From NCBI GenBank assembly GCA_024640585.1, contig JAHEEQ010000005.1:1-12793 (forward strand): a DNA stretch of 12,793 nt. The letters run 5' to 3'. The notes under the pieces are model-generated. The model saw only the letters and a program-made list of their open reading frames with translations, made no database searches and was not told the DNA's origin. This document shows, one piece after another, positions 6,574-12,793 of the stretch. The stretch is from Micrococcales bacterium (GTDB lineage: Bacteria > Actinomycetota > Actinomycetes > S36-B12 > UBA5976). A program made the translations under genes and the position numbers. Position 1 is the first letter of the stretch; each line of letters begins with the position of its first letter.

Positions 6574-7037
6574 GCGGAGCAACCGAAAAACCATGGTGGG
6601 TTTCAAGTGGGCCACCATCAGATGTTTCACACAAATTTGAAATTCCAAAAGCCAAAATCGAAGACGGTTCCAAAGCTGAAACTAAAACCGATTCGAAAGC
6701 TGAGACAGGATTTCTTGGCTTATCTTCGGAAGCGCAATCCGCAGCTATAAATTCTGGCCTTGGATTGTTGTCTGCGTTCATGGAAGCAGTATCAAAACCG
6801 CTTAATGGTGAGAATCAAACTTCGACACATGATGTAGAAGCCTGTGGCGTCTGTCCGCTTTGTGTGGGTGTTAAAGCATTGCGTGAACACGATGAAAATC
6901 TAGCTGACCTAGTTGAATCTGCAATGAAGGGTGTTACAAGTAGCGCAGAGAAACTAAAAGAGATTTGGCCAAATGCTATGGACACCTTAACTGAGTCAGT
7001 AGTTTCGGCAGTTGTCAAAACGATAATGAAAAAGTAG
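6570..7037 (+). CDS. Uncharacterised protein with CxxCxxC motif
   Basis: A 155-residue protein with no function I recognise. Residues 1-48 are polar and low in complexity (repeated K-A-E-T/S-K-A-E units) and probably disordered. Residues ~50-78 form a possible amphipathic helix (LGLLSAFMEAV). The only strong motif is C92-x2-C95-x2-C98 (ACGVCPLC), followed by helical segments rich in Ala, Glu and Leu to the end. Three cysteines suit metal binding or a redox pair plus one, and could be completed by H107 or by a second subunit. There is no signal peptide. The gene overlaps the SRPBCC gene by 4 nt and ends 6 nt before glucokinase, so all are probably made together. The start is fixed by the ATGA overlap. 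Confidence 0.78.
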   Translation: MSGATEKPWWVSSGPPSDVSHKFEIPKAKIEDGSKAETKTDSKAETGFLGLSSEAQSAAINSGLGLLSAFMEAVSKPLNGENQTSTHDVEACGVCPLCVGVKALREHDENLADLVESAMKGVTSSAEKLKEIWPNAMDTLTESVVSAVVKTIMKK

Positions 7038-7043
7038 GTAGTT

Positions 7044-7988
7044 ATGGCTCTAGCAATAGGTGTTGATCTCGGTGGGACCAAGATTGCAGCAGGTGTGGTA
7101 GACGACAATGGTCATATCCTCGATCAGTTGGTAACTCCAACGCCAAAAGAAACAGCAGAAGATGTCGTGAGCGAACTTGCGCGAACAATTCAGATTCTTG
7201 CCGACAAGCACAATGTCGTTGATGTTTGTGTTGCAGCGCCAGGTTTTGTGGATGCGAAACGCACCGAGGTTCTATTCACTGCGAATTTGCCAATGCGGAA
7301 TGTGAAATTGAAAGCAGAACTCGAGAAAATCTCCGATTTCAATGTTGTCATCGAAAATGATGCTAACGCCGCAGCTTGGGCAGAGTTTAAATTTGGTGCT
7401 GCAGTTGGAAGCGACAATGCCGTCATGTTGACGGTCGGAACTGGCCTCGGCGGCGGCATCGTAATAAATGGCGGACTAGTTCGCGGTGCGTTTGGAGTTG
7501 CTGCCGAAGTTGGTCATATGACTTTGATACAAGATGGATTGCAATGCGGTTGTGGCTTGCAAGGATGTTGGGAGCAATATGCAAGCGGTTCGGCGCTTCT
7601 TCGAACCGCGAGAAAACTTGCACAAAAACATCGCGATGAGGCTGAAATTTTGCTAAGCCTCGGCGATCGAACTCCAGAAGGAGTTGAAGGAATTCATATC
7701 ACTCAGGCAGCACAAAAAGGATGTCCAATCGCATTACGCGCATTTGGTGAAGTTGGAAAGGCGCTTGGTTTAGGTATGGCATCTCTAGCAGCATTACTCG
7801 ATCCGCAAATATTCGTAATTGGTGGGGGAGTTTCGCAAGGAGCCGACTATTTCTTACAGGCAACATTAGATTCATATTCAAAAAATCTAACTGCGCGTGA
7901 CTATCGCCCACTTGCAGAAATTAAACTTGCAAAAATGGGAAATGACGCTGGTCTAATTGGTGCTGCCGATTTGGCAAGACGAAAGTAG
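7044..7988 (+). CDS. glk: ROK-family glucokinase
   Basis: A 314-residue cytosolic sugar kinase that phosphorylates glucose to glucose-6-phosphate. The length and sequence match the ROK glucokinases of actinobacteria. Motifs: phosphate loop DLGGTK (8-13), the ENDANAA block with catalytic D106, the second nucleotide loop GTGLGGG (132-138), sugar-binding E155 and H158, and the ROK zinc site H158, C168, C170 and C175 (CGCGLQGC). The complete zinc site favours a true ROK kinase; there is no N-terminal DNA-binding domain, so it is not a ROK repressor. It sits 6 nt after the CxxCxxC gene, with a weak TAGGT ribosome site, and its stop lies 5 nt before the PlsC start. ATP is the likely phosphate donor; polyphosphate use cannot be excluded from sequence alone. 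Confidence 0.92.
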   Translation: MALAIGVDLGGTKIAAGVVDDNGHILDQLVTPTPKETAEDVVSELARTIQILADKHNVVDVCVAAPGFVDAKRTEVLFTANLPMRNVKLKAELEKISDFNVVIENDANAAAWAEFKFGAAVGSDNAVMLTVGTGLGGGIVINGGLVRGAFGVAAEVGHMTLIQDGLQCGCGLQGCWEQYASGSALLRTARKLAQKHRDEAEILLSLGDRTPEGVEGIHITQAAQKGCPIALRAFGEVGKALGLGMASLAALLDPQIFVIGGGVSQGADYFLQATLDSYSKNLTARDYRPLAEIKLAKMGNDAGLIGAADLARRK

Positions 7989-7993
7989 GAGAG

Positions 7994-8725
7994 ATGCTTT
8001 ACTGGATTTTAAAACGAGTAATTTTGGGTCCAATTCTTTTTCTTTTGTTTCGCCCAAAAATAACTGGAAAGAAATATTTGCCAAAAGAAGGGGCTGCAAT
8101 TCTCGCATCCAATCACATGTCTTTCTCCGACTCAATTTTCTTACCATTGGCAGTTCCGCGCCGAATTACTTTTTTGGCGAAAAGTGAATACTTCACTGGT
8201 CGGGGGTTAAAGGGTTGGCTAGTAAAGAAATTTTTTCAGGGTGTTGGTCAGGTACCAATTGATCGCAGCGGTGGCAGGGCGGCTGTAGCTGCAGTAAATA
8301 CTGCAATCAAAATTCTTAAGTCAGGTGATTTACTGGGCATTTACCCTGAAGGAACACGTTCGCCGGATGGAAAGTTGTACCGAGGTCGAACTGGTATGGC
8401 TCGAATCGCAATCGAGGCAGGAGTTCCGATCATTCCAGTTGCGATGATTGGTACATACGATATCCAGCCAACGGGTCAAGTCCTACCGAGAATAAAGCGT
8501 GTGGGAATTGCTTTCGGTGAACCTATCGATATGTCTCAGTTCGCTGGGCGTGAAAAAGATCCAGCTGTTCTTCGCGAAGCTACAAACTTGGTAATGGATG
8601 CATTAAAGATTCTTGGTGGTCAGGAGTACGTTGACATCTACGCTACTCAAGCTAAAGAAATTCTGGCAAATCCAGCAGCAGATTCGGTTGATGCCGAAAA
8701 CGCTGCTGATGCTGAGGAAAACTAA
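7994..8725 (+). CDS. PlsC-type 1-acyl-glycerol-3-phosphate acyltransferase
   Basis: A 243-residue membrane-associated acyltransferase, expected to make phosphatidic acid by acylating lysophosphatidic acid. The catalytic HX4D motif is NHMSFSD (H41 and D46), and the substrate-binding motif is YPEGTRS (EGTRS at 119-123). The conserved VPIIPVAMIG block follows at ~144-153. A hydrophobic N-terminal segment (residues 5-20) can dip into the membrane. The last ~30 residues are acidic and Ala-rich (repeated DAE/NAAD), probably a disordered tail. An AGGAG site overlaps the glucokinase stop, but its spacing to the ATG is only 2 nt, so expression may depend on coupling. It is the last gene of the operon. 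Exact acceptor specificity is not shown. Confidence 0.9.
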   Translation: MLYWILKRVILGPILFLLFRPKITGKKYLPKEGAAILASNHMSFSDSIFLPLAVPRRITFLAKSEYFTGRGLKGWLVKKFFQGVGQVPIDRSGGRAAVAAVNTAIKILKSGDLLGIYPEGTRSPDGKLYRGRTGMARIAIEAGVPIIPVAMIGTYDIQPTGQVLPRIKRVGIAFGEPIDMSQFAGREKDPAVLREATNLVMDALKILGGQEYVDIYATQAKEILANPAADSVDAENAADAEEN

Positions 8726-8745
8726 TTCAAATATTTCGAATTAGT
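8721..8745. terminator. Candidate bidirectional terminator hairpin between plsC-type and pfk genes
   Basis: ACTAATTC (8721-8728) and GAATTAGT (8738-8745) form an 8-bp perfect inverted repeat with a 9-nt AT-rich spacer that can add a few A-T pairs. The arms contain both stop codons (8723-8725 on +, 8743-8741 on -). It is the only structure in the 15-nt convergent gap. The stem is AT-rich and no long U-tract follows, so termination strength is uncertain. Confidence 0.4.
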
Positions 8746-9964
8746 GATGTGTAACTTTACCTTTCGGCTGTCCAATTTCTTTTAGTAACTCATCAAACCA
8801 AACTTGATCTGTGTTGAAGGCTTTGCCGCCTTTGATCCGATCGAATTCAATTGCTCTAAGTTCGTTACCGCGTTCTTCGTCATGTCCAACTAGGCCTGGA
8901 TTTTGTGCCATGGCAGCAGTGACGGCAACATCCACGCATTCTTTAATTAAATTTAGGTCTGCTTGATTTGCAGCAGCTGAACGTGCGAAGTAACCGCTCT
9001 TTTGGACCAAGACTTTTTCGGCGCCAATCATTGGACCAAATTGTTTGCCAAACCAAGCGCCAGGATTGATTAGATCGATTTTCACATGTCCGAATGCGTC
9101 GCGCGGAACTTCTTCACCACGTGCCACCAACTCTGCAACGATTGCATCAACACCTGCACCTTCTGACAAGAAAATATTTACATTTCCTTGTTCGTCCATG
9201 ATTTTGCTCAGACGAGCCGCTTCCGTAGCTAGATCCACTTCAAGTTCTGGTACATAAACAGCATGGATATCGCGACGACTGCGAGGTACTCCAAAAGTAT
9301 CTAGCCATTCACGTTCATCGAGCATATTTCTGTATGACTGCGCGGTTGCGGCTGTTAGCCATCCGCAATGGCGACCCATAACTTCGTGGATTACCAACAT
9401 GCGTGGGTTCGACGAATGCTCCGAAACTACATTTGTGAAAAAGACTGCACCTTGTTCGGCGGCGGTCCAAGCGCCAAGGCTTTGCGCGATTGGGACGATG
9501 TCGTTGTCAATTGTTTTAGGAAGACCAACAACTGTAAGTCCATAATTATTTGCGGCAAGGAAAGCAGCTAGATCTGCTGCGGCAGTGTTTGTGTCGTCGC
9601 CACCAATAGTGTGCAAAACATCTACGCCATCTTTTACAAGTTGGTCGGCTGCCACTTTTTGGGGATCTTGACCATCTTGTACAAGTCCGCGCTTCACGCA
9701 GTCTGCGATATTTGTCAGTTTAACGCGGCTATTGTTGATTGGACTTCCACCGAATCCATGCAATAGGTGAGCTTTCTTTCGAACCTCTGGTGTCACAACG
9801 ATGCTGTCACCTTTTAAAAGACCCGCGTAGCCACCGCGATACGCGATAATTTCGACATCTGGTGCTACTTCGGTATATCGCTGAATCAATCCGCCAACAG
9901 CAGATGACAAACATGGAGCCAAACCACCAGCGGTGAGAAGTGCAACTTTGCGAATCGGGGTCAT
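8741..9964 (-). CDS. pfkA: Pyrophosphate-type 6-phosphofructokinase
   Basis: A 407-residue phosphofructokinase that phosphorylates fructose-6-phosphate to the 1,6-bisphosphate. Two positions that separate donor types both point to pyrophosphate: GGDD (121-124), where ATP enzymes have GGDG, and PKTIDND (149-155), with Lys where ATP enzymes usually have Gly. The substrate motif MGRHCGW is at 196-202, and D153/D155 of TIDND include the catalytic base. The length suits group III (actinobacterial-type) enzymes. If PPi is the donor, the reaction is reversible and could serve glycolysis and gluconeogenesis. The ATG has an AAAGG site 6 nt upstream, inside an inverted repeat. The gene is convergent to the glucokinase operon and divergent from the DAHP synthase gene. 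Donor choice is inferred from these two residues. Confidence 0.92.
   Translation of the reverse strand: MTPIRKVALLTAGGLAPCLSSAVGGLIQRYTEVAPDVEIIAYRGGYAGLLKGDSIVVTPEVRKKAHLLHGFGGSPINNSRVKLTNIADCVKRGLVQDGQDPQKVAADQLVKDGVDVLHTIGGDDTNTAAADLAAFLAANNYGLTVVGLPKTIDNDIVPIAQSLGAWTAAEQGAVFFTNVVSEHSSNPRMLVIHEVMGRHCGWLTAATAQSYRNMLDEREWLDTFGVPRSRRDIHAVYVPELEVDLATEAARLSKIMDEQGNVNIFLSEGAGVDAIVAELVARGEEVPRDAFGHVKIDLINPGAWFGKQFGPMIGAEKVLVQKSGYFARSAAANQADLNLIKECVDVAVTAAMAQNPGLVGHDEERGNELRAIEFDRIKGGKAFNTDQVWFDELLKEIGQPKGKVTHH
8757..8771 (-). repeat. Inverted repeat arm at 3' end of the pfk gene
   Basis: The + strand reads TTACCTTTCGGCTGT, the exact reverse complement of 9989-10003 just upstream of the gene. In pfk mRNA this arm falls in the last coding codons (QPKGK) and can pair over 15 nt with the 5' leader. 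Confidence 0.6.
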
Positions 9965-9969
9965 TTTGA

Positions 9970-10001
9970 ACCTTTCGTAAACCGGGCAACAGCCGAAAGG
10001 T
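9970..10001 (-). promoter_or_regulatory. Hairpin that can mask the pfk ribosome-binding site
   Basis: On the minus strand ACCTTTCG (10001 down to 9994), a 16-nt spacer and CGAAAGGT (9977 down to 9970) form an 8-bp perfect stem. The second arm contains the AAAGG Shine-Dalgarno, 6 nt before the ATG at 9964. Folding would hide it. The alternative, a protein-binding operator, is also possible. I see no known riboswitch fold. Confidence 0.4.
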
Positions 10002-10003
10002 AA
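9989..10003 (-). repeat. Inverted repeat arm in the pfk leader
   Basis: The + strand reads ACAGCCGAAAGGTAA, the reverse complement of 8757-8771. It overlaps the anti-Shine-Dalgarno arm of the leader hairpin, so local and long-range pairing would exclude each other. Confidence 0.6.
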
Positions 10004-10048
10004 TAGTTTGAATTTGCATTACGTTCTTTGGGGTATTACGTGAGCAGA

Positions 10049-10060
10049 TAGGCTTGAGCA
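10049..10060 (+). promoter_or_regulatory. Leaderless-type -10 box of the DAHP synthase gene
   Basis: TAGGCT (10049-10054) is followed by TGAGCA and the ATG at 10061. No ribosome site is positioned for this ATG. The 96-bp divergent gap (9965-10060) also carries the pfk leader. I see no attenuator-like leader peptide before the DAHP synthase gene. Confidence 0.5.
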
Positions 10061-11389
10061 ATGACTTCTACTCTCAATTGGCCGGATTTGCCGGCAGCGC
10101 AACAGCCAGAATGGCCCGACCAAGAAGCCCTTGCGCATGCGAAGGCAAAACTGGCCTCAATGCCACCTTTGGTATTCGCTGGAGAATGTGACACTCTGAC
10201 CGAGCGTTTAGCGGCTGTTGCGAATGGCGAAAGCTTCTTATTAATGGGTGGTGACTGCGCTGAAACCTTCGCGGCCAACACAGCTGACTCGATAAAAGCT
10301 AGATTGCAAACCGTTTTGCAGATGGCAGTGGTTCTTACTTATGGTGCAAGCACTCCAGTTGTAAAAGTAGGTCGCCTTGCTGGTCAGTATTTCAAACCTC
10401 GGTCAAAGCCAACCGAAGTTCGTGACGGGGTTGAACTTCCATCGTACAAAGGTGATGGCATAAATGACATTGATTTCAATGAAGTTTCTCGCAAGGTTGA
10501 TGCATGGCGTCTAGTTGACGCCTACCACGCATCTTGCTCAACTTTGAATTTGGTTCGCGCATTTACTCAAGGTGGTTTTGCTGACCTTCGCATGGTGCAT
10601 TCTTGGAATCAAACATTCGTTGGAAAGTCGCCTGTTGGTGCACATTACGAACGAGTTGCACAAGATATTGATCGAGCTTTGGCGTTTATGGATGCCTGTG
10701 GAAGAGATCCAGAAGAATTTCGGCGAACTGAATTCTTTGCATCGCATGAAGCATTGGTTTTGGATTACGAAAAGCCTCTAGTCCGAATTGATTCACGAAC
10801 TAACAAACCGTATGCAGTTTCTGGACATTTTGTATGGATTGGCGAACGTACACGGCAACTAGATGGTGCACATATTGATTTCGCAAGTCGGATCTCGAAT
10901 CCAATTGGTGTCAAACTTGGACCTACCACAACACCAGAAATGGCTGTTGAGATTGCAAATAAATTGAATCCAGAGAAAATTCCTGGTCGCCTAACTTTCA
11001 TTACGCGTATGGGTCACACCAAAATTCGTGAAGTACTGCCGGCAATTGTTAAAGCAGTTACTGAAAGTGGACATCCAGTTATCTGGTGCTGCGATCCAAT
11101 GCATGGCAACACCAAAGAAACTTCAAATGGGTACAAGACTCGACTTTATGAAGAAGTAATTGATGAAGTTTTTGGCTTCTTTGAGGTCCACAAATCGCTA
11201 GGAACACACCCAGGTGGTTTGCATATAGAACTCACAGGAGATGACGTTACTGAGTGCATTGGCGGAGTTTCGGGTCTTTCAGAACTTGATCTTGAAAACC
11301 GTTATGAAACAGCCTGTGATCCTCGCCTAAACCGAGAACAGTCATTGGAACTTGCGTTCCATGTGGCTGACATGTTGCTCAAGCACTAG
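10061..11389 (+). CDS. aroG: Class II DAHP synthase (3-deoxy-7-phosphoheptulonate synthase)
   Basis: A 442-residue enzyme that joins phosphoenolpyruvate and erythrose-4-phosphate, the first step of the shikimate pathway, in the cytosol. It is the class II (plant/actinobacterial) type. The four metal ligands known in the Mycobacterium tuberculosis enzyme (C87, H369, E411 and D441) match C66 (GGDCAE), H348 (PMHGN), E390 (HIELTG) and D420 (CDPRLN) here with a constant offset of 21. The PEP-site segment GQYFKPRS is at 108-115. The constant offset means an almost colinear core and a shorter N-terminus than in the mycobacterial protein. A start further upstream is unlikely because the -10-like box ends 6 nt before this ATG. 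The next gene begins 2 nt after the stop, suggesting a two-gene operon. Confidence 0.96.
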   Translation: MTSTLNWPDLPAAQQPEWPDQEALAHAKAKLASMPPLVFAGECDTLTERLAAVANGESFLLMGGDCAETFAANTADSIKARLQTVLQMAVVLTYGASTPVVKVGRLAGQYFKPRSKPTEVRDGVELPSYKGDGINDIDFNEVSRKVDAWRLVDAYHASCSTLNLVRAFTQGGFADLRMVHSWNQTFVGKSPVGAHYERVAQDIDRALAFMDACGRDPEEFRRTEFFASHEALVLDYEKPLVRIDSRTNKPYAVSGHFVWIGERTRQLDGAHIDFASRISNPIGVKLGPTTTPEMAVEIANKLNPEKIPGRLTFITRMGHTKIREVLPAIVKAVTESGHPVIWCCDPMHGNTKETSNGYKTRLYEEVIDEVFGFFEVHKSLGTHPGGLHIELTGDDVTECIGGVSGLSELDLENRYETACDPRLNREQSLELAFHVADMLLKH

Positions 11390-11391
11390 AA

Positions 11392-11907
11392 ATGCAAATT
11401 TGGTTCATTGAATCCAAGTTTCTTGGGCTTTTACGAGTCTCGTACGACGAATCTGCGCTTGGGTTAGATTTGCATTCGAAGCAAATTGAGGGCGCAATAA
11501 TTTCGATAGACATGATGAGTCGTCAAAACTCGATTACGAACAATTCAACTGAAAGTAAAGAGTTTGTTCGCTGTTTGAAGAATTATGAAAAAGGCGACTT
11601 TCAAGCTTTTGATGCCCTGAGTGTTGAAATATCTGGCACGGATTTTCAATCAAACGTACTTCGCCAAATGCGATTAATAAAACCAGGCACAGTTGTGACA
11701 TACGGCGATTTGGCAAGTCTTTCCGGAAAACCAAAAGCCGCTCGAGCAGTCGCCACCGCATGTTCGACAAATAAAGTGCCATTGGTCTTGCCTTGCCATC
11801 GAGTAGTTCCAAGTGATCTTTCGATTGGCAACTATGCAAGTCGTAAAATGACAAATGGTTCAAAACTTAAAGAGAACTTGCTGCTCCATGAAGATGCGCT
11901 TTTGTAA
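11392..11907 (+). CDS. ogt: Methylated-DNA-protein-cysteine S-methyltransferase
   Basis: A 171-residue suicide repair protein that moves alkyl groups from O6-alkylguanine in DNA to its own cysteine. The active-site motif PCHRV (134-138) is intact with acceptor C135, so this is not an alkyltransferase-like protein lacking the Cys. TYGDLA (103-108), the arginine finger R118 in KAARAV, N127 and the closing IGNYAS/LLLHE segments also match. The N-terminal ~80 residues are divergent, as is usual for the family. It starts 2 nt after the DAHP synthase stop without a clear ribosome site, so translation probably depends on coupling to that gene. One base separates its stop from that of the convergent PASTA gene. 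Confidence 0.93.
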   Translation: MQIWFIESKFLGLLRVSYDESALGLDLHSKQIEGAIISIDMMSRQNSITNNSTESKEFVRCLKNYEKGDFQAFDALSVEISGTDFQSNVLRQMRLIKPGTVVTYGDLASLSGKPKAARAVATACSTNKVPLVLPCHRVVPSDLSIGNYASRKMTNGSKLKENLLLHEDALL

Positions 11908-11925
11908 ATTATTTGCACTTAGCGT
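11896..11925. terminator. Weak hairpin centred on the ogt/PASTA gene junction
   Basis: GCGCT (11896-11900) pairs with AGCGT (11921-11925), and inside them GTAAA (11904-11908) pairs with TTTGC (11912-11916), each with a wobble pair in + RNA, around the two facing stop codons. Two facing stops (TAA, one base, TTA) give some symmetry automatically, so this is weak evidence for a terminator. Confidence 0.2.
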
Positions 11926-12793
11926 CAATAACAAAACCAACCACAGTTCCAGGCGGAACCAGGGTTTTAGCATCAATGTTTTGTTGTGAAATCTTCCGAG
12001 TGTTTTTCTTGTATCCATTAGAACATTTTGTCTCGCCGATAATTCTGTAATCAAGGTTTGCATTTGCCAACGCCTGTATGGCTCCGGTTTTGGTAAATCC
12101 AATGATGTTTGGGACACTGACTGGTCGAACACCCTTTGAAACCGTTAATGTGATTTTGGTTTTTGGAAGATGTTCAGTCAAAGCGGTTGGAGTCTGCGAA
12201 ATTACAATTCCTGCGGCTACTGAAGTTGAATATTCTTTAACTATGGTAACTGCGTTAAAGCCAGCTCCGCTCAGAGTTGCAATCGCGCTATCACTTGAGA
12301 CCCCTGCTACATCTGGAATTGCGATTGGGGCTGGCCCCTTTGAAAGAATTACTTGGACAAAAGACTTCGGCTTTATAGATTGACCAAATTCAGGAGATGC
12401 CGAAATCGTATGATTCTTTTTGACCTCATTGGAATACTCGTATGTAACTTCTCCAAGCTGCAGATCCGTATCTTTTAGCGTTGTCCGCACCTGATCTAAG
12501 GTTAAATCTTTCATATTAGGTACGATAAAGAATTCGGGCCCTTTTGAAATCGTGAGGGTTACCAAGTTGTTCTTGCCAACTGCACTTCCGCTTGTTGGGT
12601 CTGCGGATATCACAATACCTTTCGCAACAACTTCACTGAAAACCTCTTTGAATTGTGAAGAAAGTTCTGCATTGGTTAGTGCTTCAATGGCTTGAGTTTT
12701 TGTAAGGCCCACTAATTGAGGGACTCTTGTTTGAGTGCTAGACCAATAAAAGAAACCACCAACTGCGATAGCAAGACCTGCGAGAAGTAGTGC
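11909..12793 (-). CDS. Membrane-anchored four-PASTA protein, C-terminal part of probable Ser/Thr kinase
   Basis: The frame is open to the right edge, so the start lies outside; 294 residues are seen. Reading from the edge, residues ~1-17 are a membrane helix (LLLAGLAIAVGGFFYW), followed by a short linker and four PASTA domains of ~65-70 residues, each beginning with VPxLxG-like (VPQLVG, VPNMKD, IPDVAG, VPNIIG) and ending in a VTLTISKG-type strand. This is the extracytoplasmic half of PknB/PknL-type Ser/Thr kinases, which bind peptidoglycan fragments or lipid II. In actinobacteria a pknL-type kinase commonly sits next to the class II DAHP synthase gene, which supports the call; the kinase domain itself is not visible. 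C257 and C293 in the last repeat could form a disulfide. The GTG at 12712 is an internal valine codon. Confidence 0.87.
   Translation of the reverse strand, partial: ALLLAGLAIAVGGFFYWSSTQTRVPQLVGLTKTQAIEALTNAELSSQFKEVFSEVVAKGIVISADPTSGSAVGKNNLVTLTISKGPEFFIVPNMKDLTLDQVRTTLKDTDLQLGEVTYEYSNEVKKNHTISASPEFGQSIKPKSFVQVILSKGPAPIAIPDVAGVSSDSAIATLSGAGFNAVTIVKEYSTSVAAGIVISQTPTALTEHLPKTKITLTVSKGVRPVSVPNIIGFTKTGAIQALANANLDYRIIGETKCSNGYKKNTRKISQQNIDAKTLVPPGTVVGFVIDAKCK

Noticed and set aside
11534..11863. 109-codon minus-strand frame inside ogt
   Set aside because: It lies wholly opposite a gene with an intact PCHRV active site; its composition is not protein-like.
1..12793. Mobile elements, CRISPR, phage, toxin-antitoxin or defence genes
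   Set aside because: No transposase, integrase, repeat array, tRNA or defence-type domain is visible; all sizeable genes are housekeeping types and base composition looks even.

Overview
The window looks like an ordinary, compact stretch of chromosome from a low-GC actinobacterium. The gene set points there: a DEDD exonuclease/UvrC-like fusion, a class II DAHP synthase, a ROK glucokinase, a pyrophosphate-type phosphofructokinase, a PASTA-domain protein with one membrane anchor, and small Cys-rich proteins between nuclease and peptidase genes. The order broadly resembles what I recall around glkA and the DAHP synthase gene in Streptomyces, but in a much more AT-rich and streamlined form. A freshwater Nanopelagicales (acI-type) genome is my best guess. 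This is inference; no marker gene in the window proves it.

Layout. The 3' part of trpD (1-752, +) abuts a convergent nuclease fusion gene (753-2486, -). Two small Cys-rich genes (2553-2819 and 2888-3073, +) precede a secreted NlpC/P60 peptidoglycan hydrolase (3181-4233, +). That gene overlaps the end of a convergent long-chain acyl-CoA ligase (4230-6023, -). A tight four-gene + strand operon follows (6151-8725): an SRPBCC-fold protein, an uncharacterised CxxCxxC protein, glucokinase and a PlsC-type acyltransferase. A convergent PPi-type phosphofructokinase (8741-9964, -) comes next. Class II DAHP synthase and an Ogt-type DNA alkyltransferase form a pair (10061-11907, +). The window ends in the C-terminal part of a membrane-anchored four-PASTA protein (11909-12793, -), probably a Ser/Thr kinase.

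How the genes relate. TrpD and DAHP synthase belong to aromatic amino-acid synthesis. Glucokinase and PPi-PFK feed glycolysis. The acyl-CoA ligase and PlsC act in fatty acid and phospholipid metabolism. The NlpC/P60 and PASTA proteins act at the cell wall. The nuclease fusion and Ogt act in DNA repair.

I see no mobile element, CRISPR array, RNA gene, phage gene or defence island, and no gap longer than 127 bases. The most interesting signals are regulatory and architectural. Five gene starts have a TAnnnT hexamer ending 6-7 nt before the start codon, as expected for leaderless mRNAs. All four convergent gene pairs end within 15 nt of each other or overlap. A 15-nt perfect inverted repeat flanks the PFK gene, and one arm can also pair with its ribosome-binding site. 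The nuclease fusion keeps a UvrC-like four-cysteine motif. I do not find strong evidence for a new multi-gene system.
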